NCBI GenBank assembly: GCA_002693605.1 | Contig: NZQO01000147.1 | Coordinates: 1 to 19,352 of the forward strand | Length of the DNA stretch: 19,352 nt | Direction of reading: 5' to 3' | Source of the DNA: Flavobacteriaceae bacterium | GTDB lineage: Bacteria; Bacteroidota; Bacteroidia; Flavobacteriales; Flavobacteriaceae | Part shown: positions 1 to 8,471 of the stretch, in pieces | Numbering within the stretch: position 1 is the stretch's first letter | Layout: the number at the start of each line of letters is the position of its first letter | Notes under the pieces: model-generated | What the model was told of the DNA's origin: nothing | The model's database searches: none | What the model saw: the letters and a program-made list of their open reading frames with translations, nothing else | Translations under genes and position numbers: made by a program

Positions 1-160
1 CACGAACCAAATCGATACGTTCACCCTTCGTCTCGGCGGCCTTATATTTCTTGATCCAAGAATCATTGCTCTTCTGAAAGGAGCACGTATGCGGCATGGT
101 AGATTGCGCTATTGCAATACCAGCAAATAAAAGACAGATTATAAAAACGAATGGTTTCAC
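1..160 (-). CDS. Partial exported protein of unknown function (5' end only)
   Basis: The frame runs off the left edge of the window; 53 codons are visible, starting with GTG at 158-160. An in-frame TAG lies two codons upstream, so no ATG start is available and GTG (or the CTG just before it) must be used. Residues 1-18 form a typical Sec signal peptide: Lys at position 2, a hydrophobic core, and a small-residue end (AIA) followed by QS, suggesting signal peptidase I cleavage after residue 18. The mature part begins STMPHTCSFQKS and has one Cys. The product is therefore probably periplasmic or secreted. I do not recognise the family. Its stop lies outside the window, and nothing upstream suggests an operon with the next gene. 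Confidence 0.6.
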   Translation of the reverse strand, partial: MKPFVFIICLLFAGIAIAQSTMPHTCSFQKSNDSWIKKYKAAETKGERIDLVR

Positions 161-328
161 CAGCTACTTGGGTTTTAGCGCCGATTCAATTGAGAGCGGC
201 AGGTTAAAACCAGAGCGGAGGTATTAAATGGGGGGATAAGATAATGGGGTTACCCAAAGATACACAATTTTTAGTTTGTAAACAGAAGAGTGCCAGAAGT
301 TTTGCAACTAGGAAGGGTAACTAAAAAT

Positions 329-366
329 AAAAACGCATCCGGGACGCCAATCACGAATGCGTTTTT
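329..366. terminator. Bidirectional intrinsic terminator after the aldehyde dehydrogenase gene
   Basis: A perfect 10-bp inverted repeat pairs 329-338 (AAAAACGCAT) with 357-366, with an 18-base loop. The T-run of the right arm continues to 367, and a T-rich run follows on the minus strand. It lies 21 bases downstream of the minus-strand aldehyde dehydrogenase stop codon, where a terminator is expected. The rest of 161-328 shows no gene or other clear structure. Confidence 0.7.
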
Positions 367-386
367 TTATTCTAAGTTTCAATTTC

Positions 387-1778
387 TTAGGAATTGAGCG
401 CCATAATCGCCTTCACATTCACGAATTCGCGAACGCCAAAGCCGCCGTGCTCACGCCCATAGCCCGAGTTCTTCACCCCGCCAAAAGGCATATTGGGTTG
501 AGCGAGCCCGAAGGAGTTGATAAATACCATTCCCGTATCGAAATGTTTCTTGGCCAGCTCGAACGCCTTGTCGGTATCTTCGGAAAAAATCCCGCCCCCA
601 AGCCCGAAACGGCTATCGTTGGCAATGCGCATGGCATCTTCCCCATCCTTCGCCTTAATCAGCGAGGCGACGGGGCCAAACAGTTCATCATCATAGGCAG
701 GTTGCCCGGGCTTGACATTGGCCAAAACCGTCGCCGGATAAAAATATCCGTCGCCTTCGGGCATTTCGCCCCCGCAGAGTGCCTCGGCGCCTTTCTCGAT
801 ACTCTTGGTAACCTGTTCGTGCAGTTCCTCCCGTAAATCCTCGCGGGCCATAGGGCCAATCTTCGAATCTTTGCCCGTGGGGTCACCGTGGGTAACACCC
901 TTCATGCGTTTCACAAACGCTTCCTTGAATTCTTCGTACACGGCATCTACAACTATAAAACGCTTGGCAGCGACGCAGGTTTCACCGTTGTTGTAAACCC
1001 GGCCATTCACGCAATGTTTCACCGCCTTCTCGATATTGGCATCTTCCAGTACCAGATAGGCATCGTTACTGCCCAGTTCCAACACGGTTTTTTTTAGTTT
1101 TTCGCCGGCCTTCTTGCCAATGATCTTCCCTGCCTCCGGACTGCCGGTAAGGGTTACACCCCGCACGAGGTCATTTTCTATAACCTTGTCAGACTGGTCG
1201 TGATCTATCAACAGCACGCTAAACAAGTTCTTGGGCAATCCGGCTTCGGCATAGATTTTCTCCAGTAGTTTTCCCGAACCGGTAACGCTCTCGGCGTGCT
1301 TCAGCAGCACCCCGTTTCCGGCCATCAGGTTGGCGATGCTATAGCGTATTACCTGGTAAACGGGGAAGTTCCAGGGCTGTATGCCGTATATTACCCCAAT
1401 GGGCGAATAGGCAATCAAGCCGCGGCCGCCCTCTGGCAGTTCACGTTCCTCATCGGCAAGCTGGTCGGGGCCGTTCTCGGCGGTATAGTCGCAAATGCCG
1501 GCGCAAAGGTCTACCTCCTGTTCACTCTGCTTTAATAGCTTACCCATTTCCTGGGTCATAAGTTTTGTAAGTTCTTCTTTATTGTCCCGCAGGCTCTGCC
1601 CGATGGCCTTGATAATCTTGGCGCGTTCGTTGGCAGGCGTGAAGCGCCAGTCCAGAAAGGCGGTGTGGCATTTCTCAATCGCTTCGGAAACCTCGCTGTC
1701 GCTCATAAGCGGATATTCCTTGATAAGTTGGCCCGTGGTGGGGTTAATGGTCTTTAAGGTATCGGTACTTTCTTTCAT
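387..1778 (-). CDS. NAD(P)-dependent succinate-semialdehyde dehydrogenase (Sad/YneI-like aldehyde dehydrogenase)
   Basis: The protein is a full-length aldehyde dehydrogenase of 463 residues from the ATG at 1776-1778, the usual size for the Sad/YneI branch (E. coli Sad is about 462). It begins near TINPTTGQLIKEY, as family members do. Visible motifs are PWNF (oxyanion Asn about residue 137), a TGS segment of the Rossmann fold, ELGS with the general-base Glu about 234, and NNGETCVAAKRF with the catalytic Cys about 268. The C-terminus carries PFGGVKNSGYGRE. The family oxidises succinate semialdehyde or related short aldehydes to acids in the cytoplasm. Substrate and cofactor preference cannot be read from sequence. 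An upstream in-frame ATG at 1814 would add 12 residues that do not resemble the family. The gene is monocistronic, with a terminator just downstream. Confidence 0.9.
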   Translation of the reverse strand: MKESTDTLKTINPTTGQLIKEYPLMSDSEVSEAIEKCHTAFLDWRFTPANERAKIIKAIGQSLRDNKEELTKLMTQEMGKLLKQSEQEVDLCAGICDYTAENGPDQLADEERELPEGGRGLIAYSPIGVIYGIQPWNFPVYQVIRYSIANLMAGNGVLLKHAESVTGSGKLLEKIYAEAGLPKNLFSVLLIDHDQSDKVIENDLVRGVTLTGSPEAGKIIGKKAGEKLKKTVLELGSNDAYLVLEDANIEKAVKHCVNGRVYNNGETCVAAKRFIVVDAVYEEFKEAFVKRMKGVTHGDPTGKDSKIGPMAREDLREELHEQVTKSIEKGAEALCGGEMPEGDGYFYPATVLANVKPGQPAYDDELFGPVASLIKAKDGEDAMRIANDSRFGLGGGIFSEDTDKAFELAKKHFDTGMVFINSFGLAQPNMPFGGVKNSGYGREHGGFGVREFVNVKAIMALNS

Positions 1779-1814
1779 AATGCAAGTTTTTCCTTTAAAG
1801 ATAGGGTATTCCAT

Positions 1815-1988
1815 TATGAATTAGCGATTTGCACTGCTAAGGCTTTGTTAAGCTAGTGCTAAAGTTTATTTGGGGAGCTGCAGAAAAGTAGTTTGGGATT
1901 TGGTGCAACTTAATAAGAAAACTATAATTCTTCTGTTCAGATTGTCATTGAGCGGTGGCAGAGATATGCTCCTTTACGGTTTTGATGG
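1815..1988. other. Intergenic stretch at the left edge of the accessory block; no gene seen
   Basis: AT-rich sequence upstream of the aldehyde dehydrogenase gene. From about 1940 it carries GTTGGC-type sequence typical of the repeats around the attC-like sites. Short open frames here and up to 2274 are translations of repeat DNA and are not supported as genes. Confidence 0.5.
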
Positions 1989-2080
1989 TGCGTTGCCAAA
2001 AAACAGCTCTTGAGGGATTTTAGCTTTGGCTTTTGTGTCGGTAAGAACCAAATGTGCTGTTTGTGCGGCTGGCTTTTTGT
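1989..2080. repeat. Left copy of a roughly 92-bp direct repeat next to an attC-like site
   Basis: This segment aligns along its length with 12849-12941 in the same orientation. Shared blocks include CGTTG-CCAAAAAA, CAGCTCTT versus TAACTCTT, TTTAGC-TTGGCTT, and an uninterrupted 20-base match at 2049-2068 (right copy 12913-12932), followed by GGCTTTT. In both places the repeat ends shortly before an attC-like site. A weaker relative rich in GCGTTGGC is present at about 2240-2335. Confidence 0.75.
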
Positions 2081-2085
2081 ATGTT

Positions 2086-2217
2086 GCCCAACGGCCCAGT
2101 ATAAGCGTAGTGCGGGATTTCGGAGCGATTCACTGTCCGCCCACCACAAAGTTTATTAGGAGTAAAAATGCTCATTTTTAGCCATTCAGCCCGCATTACG
2201 CTTATACAATGTTGTGC
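2086..2217 (-). repeat. attC-like recombination site 1 (132 bp)
   Basis: On the plus strand the site opens with GCCCAAC (2086-2092, an exact RYYYAAC box) and closes with GTTGTGC (2211-2217, six of seven positions of GTTRRRY). Inside the boxes are long complementary arms, 2099-2116 and 2190-2207, pairing at 17 of 18 positions, separated from the outer boxes by 6 and 3 bases. The central loop is about 73 bases. This R box, spacer, arm, loop, arm, spacer, R box order is the layout of an integron attC site. Site 2 has the same size and the same 6/3 spacer asymmetry. The minus strand is chosen because most neighbouring genes read that way; the orientation is not certain. Confidence 0.65.
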
Positions 2218-2249
2218 GGTCGTACTGTTTTTTCGGTCGTTTGTCAGCG

Positions 2250-2274
2250 TTGGCAAAGACATACTCTTTGCCAA
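2250..2274 (-). terminator. Perfect 9-bp hairpin downstream of the operon, possible terminator
   Basis: TTGGCAAAG at 2250-2258 is the exact complement of 2266-2274, with a 7-base loop. It lies about 60 bases beyond the stop codon of the last operon gene. There is no clean T-run on the minus strand, only a mixed stretch, so it may instead be part of the cassette repeat structure or an RNA 3'-end stabiliser. Confidence 0.35.
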
Positions 2275-2332
2275 GCTTTGGTTGAGCGTTGGCTTGTGGG
2301 GCTTGGTAATGAGTGTGGCTGTGAAGCGTTGG

Positions 2333-3844
2333 CTATTCTATTTCTATTGCTTTCCATCCCCATTCATTTTTCTTTTTGTTGAATGATAAAATCGCTATTC
2401 CAGTTAAAGTCTGTCCGTCTGTCAGATTGTTGTCCTGAACGAATTTTGGCTCAATAAAGACTTCTTTCACAAATCCAAAGTTCTGTGGAGAAATTACTTT
2501 TAGTGTGCCTTCAAAATCTCTAATTGCATCTGATGTCAAATTTGATGCAGCTTTCTTAGCTGATAATATTTTGTGAAATCCGTCCTGTTCATGACCATTG
2601 AATCTGACCTTTAGAAAATCTCCAATTTGGGGTTTGTCCAAATAACCGGAATAGTTAAAGAATCCGAATTTTTGCTTATTCTTGACAAAATTTAGTATGT
2701 TCTTGTTTTCATTAACGAATTCTACTGCAATGATTTCTTCCGGGATGTCCTGAAACAATATTTCTTCTGCCTTCTTTACATACTGTGAGTACAGATCTTT
2801 ATTATTTTCTTTTGGCGTGGCTGATTTATACCAATCTTGTTCTGTCCACTGTGTTATTTGGTTTGGCAACTTCCATCCCTCTTTTTCTCTGGTAGTTATC
2901 ACCTTTTGGATTTCGGTTTTGGCCTCATTGTACATCTGTCTCTCCACAAGCATACCTGCAAATGTCTGCCTGAGCTTAACCAAAAAATCTTCGGGTGTTT
3001 TCAAGCTTAATGCCTTACAGTAGCATGCAAACTGAATTTCTTGATCATTAGGAAATATTTCCGCCATAACTTCCCATACCCAAAAATCATTTCTTTTCTG
3101 CTTGGCAAAGGGTAAAAAGGAGGAAAGGATGTTTTCATCCTCACCTAATGCCAATAATAACTTCGCTTTGAAGTACGGTGGATATTGATATTCGGGATGT
3201 TCATCAACAATTTTGTCTAATTTGGGTAGAAACTCCCTGATTTTGTCTTTATCAATGGCTCTTTCCTGACCAAAAGAGTCAACTGGCTCGCCTTCCAATA
3301 GTTTTTTGGAATAGGCGATGTATGCCTGTTCTGCAATTGACATTATCTTCTTGTCTTTGAACTCCTCCTTTAAGTAATCCTCTGAACGGAAATTTTCAAA
3401 ATTCCACCAGTCGGCAAATGCCAGATAGTTCGACCAGTTTTGGTATCCCTTGTGAAAAGCTTTGTAAATAAAGGTATATGCTTCTGATGGGTTGGTAAAG
3501 TGAAATTCCTTAACAATATCTGAGAGTTCATTGATCTTCCCATAATTAACAGGTTCCTCTTTTTGTAAACCAAATACCATGCTTCCGATCTGCCAGGCAG
3601 AATTGTCAAATACCATTTTCTCATCTTCGGGTAATGCCAAATCCTTTATTTTGATTAGATTTTCTTTAAAAGCATCAAACGAATCAGGTTGAGAAAACTT
3701 TTTGAGGTAATCGTAATACACCCATGCAGCAGCCCGCTTGTTCCAAATGTTTTCGGGTTCTGCTTCTAAAGCCTGATTTGCCATTTCTAAAGCTTCATCA
3801 AGTTTTCCGGCTTTTCTAAGTTCTTTGATTTCTTTAAACGACAT
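2333..3844 (-). CDS. TPR-like helical-repeat protein with two C-terminal OB/cold-shock-like domains
   Basis: This 503-residue protein has no signal peptide or membrane segment. Residues 1-45 form a TPR-type helix pair (KAGKLDEALEMANQALEAEPENIW). The middle (about 60-365) is helical and rich in aromatic residues, with further repeat-like stretches such as about 300-320. Two OB-fold-like segments follow. The first, about 372-430, contains KFGFFNYSG and GDFLKVRF; the second, about 443-503, contains FEGTLKV, NFGFVKEVFI and a closing GWKAIEIE. This arrangement resembles the S1/CSD-like nucleic-acid-binding domains known from TOTE-type conflict systems, though I name that from memory. It is last in the operon and overlaps the helicase gene by 11 bases, suggesting translational coupling and a shared complex. 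A likely role is RNA or DNA binding that helps the helicase or RT; the function is not proven. Confidence 0.75.
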   Translation of the reverse strand: MSFKEIKELRKAGKLDEALEMANQALEAEPENIWNKRAAAWVYYDYLKKFSQPDSFDAFKENLIKIKDLALPEDEKMVFDNSAWQIGSMVFGLQKEEPVNYGKINELSDIVKEFHFTNPSEAYTFIYKAFHKGYQNWSNYLAFADWWNFENFRSEDYLKEEFKDKKIMSIAEQAYIAYSKKLLEGEPVDSFGQERAIDKDKIREFLPKLDKIVDEHPEYQYPPYFKAKLLLALGEDENILSSFLPFAKQKRNDFWVWEVMAEIFPNDQEIQFACYCKALSLKTPEDFLVKLRQTFAGMLVERQMYNEAKTEIQKVITTREKEGWKLPNQITQWTEQDWYKSATPKENNKDLYSQYVKKAEEILFQDIPEEIIAVEFVNENKNILNFVKNKQKFGFFNYSGYLDKPQIGDFLKVRFNGHEQDGFHKILSAKKAASNLTSDAIRDFEGTLKVISPQNFGFVKEVFIEPKFVQDNNLTDGQTLTGIAILSFNKKKNEWGWKAIEIE

Positions 3845-6041
3845 AATCAGCTTCTTTTAGGTGGTTAACAATAGCTTTAATTTTTTCAAGGATTTCAGAA
3901 CTGTTGCACCTGTTTTCTAAAGGAAGCACTCGCCCAAAGAATCCATCGTTGTTGTACTCAAAGTCGGTTACACATGACTGAGCATTCTTTTTAATGGTAT
4001 ATCGCTCTCGATAGTTAAGATGTTGAATATCTATAATAACTTCACCTTCATCTAAATTTTGATTAACCCGATCGTAAAGGTTATTTAAAAATGGTTTTTC
4101 TTCCTCTAAGGCAACATCAAATCCAATCTGGTTCAAAATGCCTTCCGCATTATTTCTATTTACAATTACTTGAGGCGAGTTTTCGAGAATCTTTGAAATC
4201 GTTTCGAATAGTTTATCCGAATTAGTTTGAGTTGGAAGCTTTTGGAAGTTGGTTTTAAAAACGTTCTTCCCGTTTACCCAATACTTAAATGCTGCTGTTT
4301 GGTCTTCTCTTTTGAAAATATAGCGGATTTCATACCCAACTTTTTGCCATGCTTCAATATCTATGTATTGCTTTCGCAGATTATACCATCTGTGAATGAA
4401 ATGATCTTGAATGGTCAATGGTGCATCAGCTAAGCCAAATTTTTCCAATTCTGGCAAAGCCTCACTGATATTGATTTCACTTGTTGGATTTGATTGCCCT
4501 GTTAATTTATTGAATGCCTGTTGAACATTCACATCAATAAAGTTCATTCCTGAAAAGGATGAAAAGTAAGGAGGGTTTATGCAAAATAGCTTTTTAGATG
4601 CACGGGTTACGGCTGTGTAGGCCCATCGGTAAAAGCCAGGGTTGGTTTTACCTGAACGATTCTGCTCTGATTCATAAAAGTTAAAGTTGGCTTGTGTACC
4701 TCTGTCCCAGAAAACAAAGGCACTATCCCATTCACCGCCCTGGGCTTTATGACATGTCACAGCATAACCATATTTTAAAAGAATGCAGTTGAAATATTTA
4801 TCATTTATTATGGCTTCCTTGAATTCTTCCGTCCCTTTTTTAAGTTTGGGATGCCTGTTTTTAAAATCTACGTAAAGCGCCCTCTGCTCTTCGGGTTTTA
4901 GATTGTTGTCACCGTGGAGATAATTCTCCAAAATGTATCCACTTACATTTTTCGGCTGGTTATTTTCATCAGGCAAAACAAGGCTGATGCTTCTCCATGT
5001 TAATCTTACGGTTTGAGTTTTACCTCCTTTGGTGTAAAAACTAACCTCTCTGCTTTCAACCGATGGACTTGCCTCTGCAACAATGGCAAATTCACCATTC
5101 ATGATACCTAGTTGGTAGTTGTTTCCACCGATTATAACGGTATCGGATGCCTGAATGGGTAAGTCATCACCGAACTTATCCCTGCGGATTACTTTGTTCA
5201 AATCGTGTGCTGTTTTGTTCATCCAGCAAATGATGATTTTCTGCTTTTGTTGAGTCTTGTATGTTTCTAAATAATCCTGGTAAGCCGGATTAAAAATATC
5301 ACGATTGTTTTCCCTTAAATCAAAATCAGTGAAATAGCCGGAGGTAAGGCACTGCCTTATTTTGGTGGCAGAATCCAAAATACCATTGTTTTCATCCTGG
5401 CGTTTTACTTCCTTTATTTCGGTTTCCGCTACCTTAACATTGTACGTAACTTTAAGATACTCGCGATCAAGCGCAGGAGAGAAATTCATCCCGATAGGAG
5501 GTAACTGCGCTGGGTCACCAATGAAAATGATTTTACTGGTTGTGGTGGCATCCTGTATCCTGCCATAGGTAATTAAGTCACGCAATAGATGGCCGCTTCC
5601 AAAACGGAAAAACTCACCTTCACTAAGGATGTCGCTGACCATAGAAGCTTCATCCACGATCAATACTGAATCATGAACCTCCGGATTGTTACGTATTTTG
5701 TACTGATAGAGAAATGACACATCATTTTCGTTCTCACCTTGCTTTATTTCTTGTAACTTTTCAAAGCTGTAAATTCCCTTGTGGATGGTTGTGGATTCAA
5801 AGCCGGTTTTCTGATTAATGACCTTAGCAGCCCTGCCAGTTGGTGCCATCAATTGGTATTTCTTGTCCATGGACTGAAGGTATTCAACAAAGCCTTTCAG
5901 TAAGGTTGTTTTACCACTTCCCGCATATCCTTGTAGGGCAAACACCTGCTCATCACTTTCTAGAAACGAAGAAAGCATCTCCAACGCATTGCGCTGGTCA
6001 TTGGTAAGGGTTATATGTTGGAAGTGGTTAAAGATTTTCAT
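3834..6041 (-). CDS. RecD-like superfamily 1 DNA helicase
   Basis: The 735-residue product has a complete SF1B helicase core. Walker A is GYAGSGKTT (about 38-46), the next motif is APTGRAAKV, Walker B is LIVDEASM (about 129-133), and motif III is GDPAQLPPIG (about 175-184). The C-terminal half has VTCHKAQGGEWD (about 428-439) and YTAVTRASKKL (about 475-485), typical of RecD2/Pif1-type enzymes. About 230 further residues have no motif I recognise and may contact partner proteins. The ATG at 6039-6041 is chosen because GGAG lies just upstream and the product then begins at the conserved region. An ATG at 6053 is almost as good, and the open frame reaches 6110, overlapping the previous gene. The enzyme should unwind DNA or RNA-DNA hybrids using ATP, plausibly the RT product or phage DNA. 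Confidence 0.88.
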   Translation of the reverse strand: MKIFNHFQHITLTNDQRNALEMLSSFLESDEQVFALQGYAGSGKTTLLKGFVEYLQSMDKKYQLMAPTGRAAKVINQKTGFESTTIHKGIYSFEKLQEIKQGENENDVSFLYQYKIRNNPEVHDSVLIVDEASMVSDILSEGEFFRFGSGHLLRDLITYGRIQDATTTSKIIFIGDPAQLPPIGMNFSPALDREYLKVTYNVKVAETEIKEVKRQDENNGILDSATKIRQCLTSGYFTDFDLRENNRDIFNPAYQDYLETYKTQQKQKIIICWMNKTAHDLNKVIRRDKFGDDLPIQASDTVIIGGNNYQLGIMNGEFAIVAEASPSVESREVSFYTKGGKTQTVRLTWRSISLVLPDENNQPKNVSGYILENYLHGDNNLKPEEQRALYVDFKNRHPKLKKGTEEFKEAIINDKYFNCILLKYGYAVTCHKAQGGEWDSAFVFWDRGTQANFNFYESEQNRSGKTNPGFYRWAYTAVTRASKKLFCINPPYFSSFSGMNFIDVNVQQAFNKLTGQSNPTSEINISEALPELEKFGLADAPLTIQDHFIHRWYNLRKQYIDIEAWQKVGYEIRYIFKREDQTAAFKYWVNGKNVFKTNFQKLPTQTNSDKLFETISKILENSPQVIVNRNNAEGILNQIGFDVALEEEKPFLNNLYDRVNQNLDEGEVIIDIQHLNYRERYTIKKNAQSCVTDFEYNNDGFFGRVLPLENRCNSSEILEKIKAIVNHLKEADYVV

Positions 6042-6096
6042 TGCTTTCTCCATACAATAACTCAAAGATGAACAGCATGGGTGCAGTGGTTGTGCA

Positions 6097-7833
6097 CTAC
6101 AAATACCCAATTATGACTTCAATATGTTTGAATAGCTTTTCATAGCCTTCATGAGTATAAATGTCATGATTCAAGTACGTCCCTCTCGCATCTTGTTTGT
6201 CCATAATTGATTTATCACCATGCACAAATCCATTTCGTTTAGTTATCAGAAAATATATTTGTTGAATGAAATTGTGATCCAACAAATTCCACTTCTGATA
6301 ATATATGCCGGCAAACTTTCGCCATTCAGGTGGCTTATTACCAATAACTTCTGTACCAGTGTTAGAATATGTTTGTGAATTTGTATCCCATCCCCAATCT
6401 AACAAATTGCCAGTGCCCAAAATTTTCCACTTATCGTCACTCGTTTTTGTATAAAACTTATTATTAATAATCTCAATAATCATGTACAGTGAAATATAAG
6501 CATAAGCGAATTGCACATGGGACTTTGCATCATTTAGCAAAGAATAGGCAAGAGATAATTGATTCTTTAGTTCATTGGTAAAACTCGAAGGACTACTACT
6601 ATTCAGATTCTGTATTAGTTGTTGATTATTCTTATAAATATCTCTTAGATAGCTTTTATCAAAGCATTTTTGAACATCACTTTTAAAATTCTCATAATGC
6701 TTATTTGTTTCTCTGATAGAGTAATTAAACTCAGGTGATTCTTTGACATAATAAGATGTAGCTCCTCTATTTAATGCCGCATTGATATTCCATATTTTAT
6801 TCGATGCTGTGGAAACGATTATCTGGTATCCTTCATTTTCATTTAGAAATTCATCTATCAATTTATAACCAGAAAATTCGGTCGGTGTAATCATCTCATT
6901 GTCCACATCTTCTTTTTCCGGGTTCAGTCTCAGGTCAATAATTATTAAATCCCAGTCTTTACCAATATGAGAGCGGCATTCGGTAAGAAATCCATCAAAA
7001 TCATGAAAGAGTTTTGTTTCACTGTTTTTGTATTTTGCACTATCTATGGATAAAAAATTATTTCCAGAACCTTTAAAGATGTTTTTCATTAAGTCTCCCC
7101 AACCTTCATCAGCCTGGTCATCAACAAAAAGGATTTTCTTACTCTGACATTGAATTGGATTGAGATCAATACGTCTCTCTTGAGTAAAAGAATCACTGAA
7201 ACAAATAAGGTATTTTGAATAAAGAGTTTTTAGATGCCCTGACACACCTTCATGTCTTAATATCTCATCTCGTAATCCAGTGACCAGAGCAAGCTTAAAG
7301 CATCCCCACGCATTTGCGATACTATGTTTTCCTGTGCTTGCTTTTGCTAATATTTTTAATTTGGATAATACCTGTTTTTGATAATTCTCGGGGAGACATG
7401 GTTGTGATTTTGCAATGGATCTTGAAATGTCTTCAACATCAAATGACGACAGATATATCCCTTTTGTAAACAAGAGGTATTGAGGATTATTATCATTGTC
7501 AAAATTGTTCTTACCAATAAAGTTTTCAATACTAAAATCCGATAACAAAATAATTGGAGTTAGCCTTTGTTTGAGTGTAAGCTCAAAATTTAAGCGAATG
7601 TGTAATGCGATTTTTAGCCCATCGGTGTTAGTGGCATTGTCAGTTGGAATTGAAATTGGGATAAGTAATTTACCAATATCGTTATCCTCAAATAATTGTG
7701 TGGACCAATCGTGCCAATTATTCTCATTATCGAATGATGGCAAAGAAATTATTTTACTGTCTGATATGTCCAATAGCTTAGAAAGATCCTTTAAAAAAGG
7801 AGTGTAATCAGACAGAATAAATACTTCATTCAT
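6097..7833 (-). CDS. Receiver-domain protein with C-terminal HEPN-like RNase motif (candidate effector)
   Basis: The 578-residue protein appears to have three parts. The N-terminal third (about 1-150) reads like a degenerate receiver-like alpha/beta domain, with strands LLIPISI and PIILLSD. Residues about 233-370 form a receiver domain with all key residues: acidic pair D238/D239 (ILFVDDQ), phosphoacceptor D300 (LIIIDLRL), S341/T342 (IIVSTAS) and K364 (YYVKES). An insertion lengthens the span between the first and second Asp sites. The C-terminus (about 420-578) is helical and carries RNGFVH (R533 to H538), an exact RNxxxH motif of HEPN ribonucleases. A phosphorylation- or ligand-controlled RNase is a natural reading, which would make this the toxic effector. 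Its start is 3 bases from the preceding stop, so it is operonic. The HEPN call rests on motif and helix context, not on a profile match. Confidence 0.75.
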   Translation of the reverse strand: MNEVFILSDYTPFLKDLSKLLDISDSKIISLPSFDNENNWHDWSTQLFEDNDIGKLLIPISIPTDNATNTDGLKIALHIRLNFELTLKQRLTPIILLSDFSIENFIGKNNFDNDNNPQYLLFTKGIYLSSFDVEDISRSIAKSQPCLPENYQKQVLSKLKILAKASTGKHSIANAWGCFKLALVTGLRDEILRHEGVSGHLKTLYSKYLICFSDSFTQERRIDLNPIQCQSKKILFVDDQADEGWGDLMKNIFKGSGNNFLSIDSAKYKNSETKLFHDFDGFLTECRSHIGKDWDLIIIDLRLNPEKEDVDNEMITPTEFSGYKLIDEFLNENEGYQIIVSTASNKIWNINAALNRGATSYYVKESPEFNYSIRETNKHYENFKSDVQKCFDKSYLRDIYKNNQQLIQNLNSSSPSSFTNELKNQLSLAYSLLNDAKSHVQFAYAYISLYMIIEIINNKFYTKTSDDKWKILGTGNLLDWGWDTNSQTYSNTGTEVIGNKPPEWRKFAGIYYQKWNLLDHNFIQQIYFLITKRNGFVHGDKSIMDKQDARGTYLNHDIYTHEGYEKLFKHIEVIIGYL

Positions 7834-7835
7834 AG

Positions 7836-8468
7836 CTACATGTTTTTGTTGATTTCTTGAATAATATCGTTTTTTGAAAGTTGAGAATTAATCCATCTTT
7901 CTATAGTTTCAATTGGATCCCGCTGTGGGTATACTTCACTCAGTCCTTTAATAATACTTGCGTTATTCTGGAATTCTGATATGCTAACCATTCTGATTTG
8001 GATTAGCATACTTTGGATAATTGTTAGCCGTTCTTTTTCCATAAAATCACTGCCCCAGAATAGGATTTTGGGCTCTAAAACATTATTTACAAAGTAATAG
8101 TCTAGAAAGGGTTTTAGGTTCGTATAGAACAAATCTTTGTCAATTTTATTTGTATTAAAATTTGTTTCAAGACCTCTGCTAAATTCTATCCTTTGAATAG
8201 AAGATTTCCCAATATTGTTTATCAATGATTCTCGATACTTTGTGTTATCCTCAATGTTTAATGGAAGACCAGCATTATTGTAAAGCTGCAGGGTTTTATG
8301 GTTGCAAAAAATTCTGCAGTCAGGCAATAGTTTTAAGACTTTGGAAATGTCAGCAGTTTTCAAAATGGAGAAAACCTTACAGATATCTTTATACCTCTCT
8401 TCTTTGAGATATTCAACGTCATGAAATTTGTGTCTATCAATAAAGGTATCGTCAATGATTAGTACCAC
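7836..8468 (-). CDS. Small receiver-like protein of unknown function
   Basis: The product is 210 residues from a GTG codon at 8466-8468, placed 3 bases after the preceding stop. It opens with MVLIIDDTFID, which looks like strand 1 and the acidic pair of a receiver or related Rossmann-like fold. A later strand-like segment, CRIFCNHKTL, follows a helix containing DISKVLKLLP. A canonical phosphoacceptor Asp, Thr and Lys are not evident, so it may be a divergent or pseudo-receiver. The C-terminal half is mostly helical (ERLTIIQSMLIQIRMVS). It lies between the HATPase-like protein and the REC-HEPN protein, which suggests a part in the same relay or complex. I do not recognise a named family. Confidence 0.65.
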   Translation of the reverse strand: MVLIIDDTFIDRHKFHDVEYLKEERYKDICKVFSILKTADISKVLKLLPDCRIFCNHKTLQLYNNAGLPLNIEDNTKYRESLINNIGKSSIQRIEFSRGLETNFNTNKIDKDLFYTNLKPFLDYYFVNNVLEPKILFWGSDFMEKERLTIIQSMLIQIRMVSISEFQNNASIIKGLSEVYPQRDPIETIERWINSQLSKNDIIQEINKNM

Positions 8469-8471
8469 AAG

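Noticed and set aside
357..836. Plus-strand ORF of 159 residues opposite the aldehyde dehydrogenase
   Set aside because: It is an antisense shadow of a clearly conserved gene and begins inside the terminator.
1937..2274. Two overlapping minus-strand ORFs of 70 and 84 residues
   Set aside because: They are translations of the direct repeat and attC-like arms, with unnatural composition.
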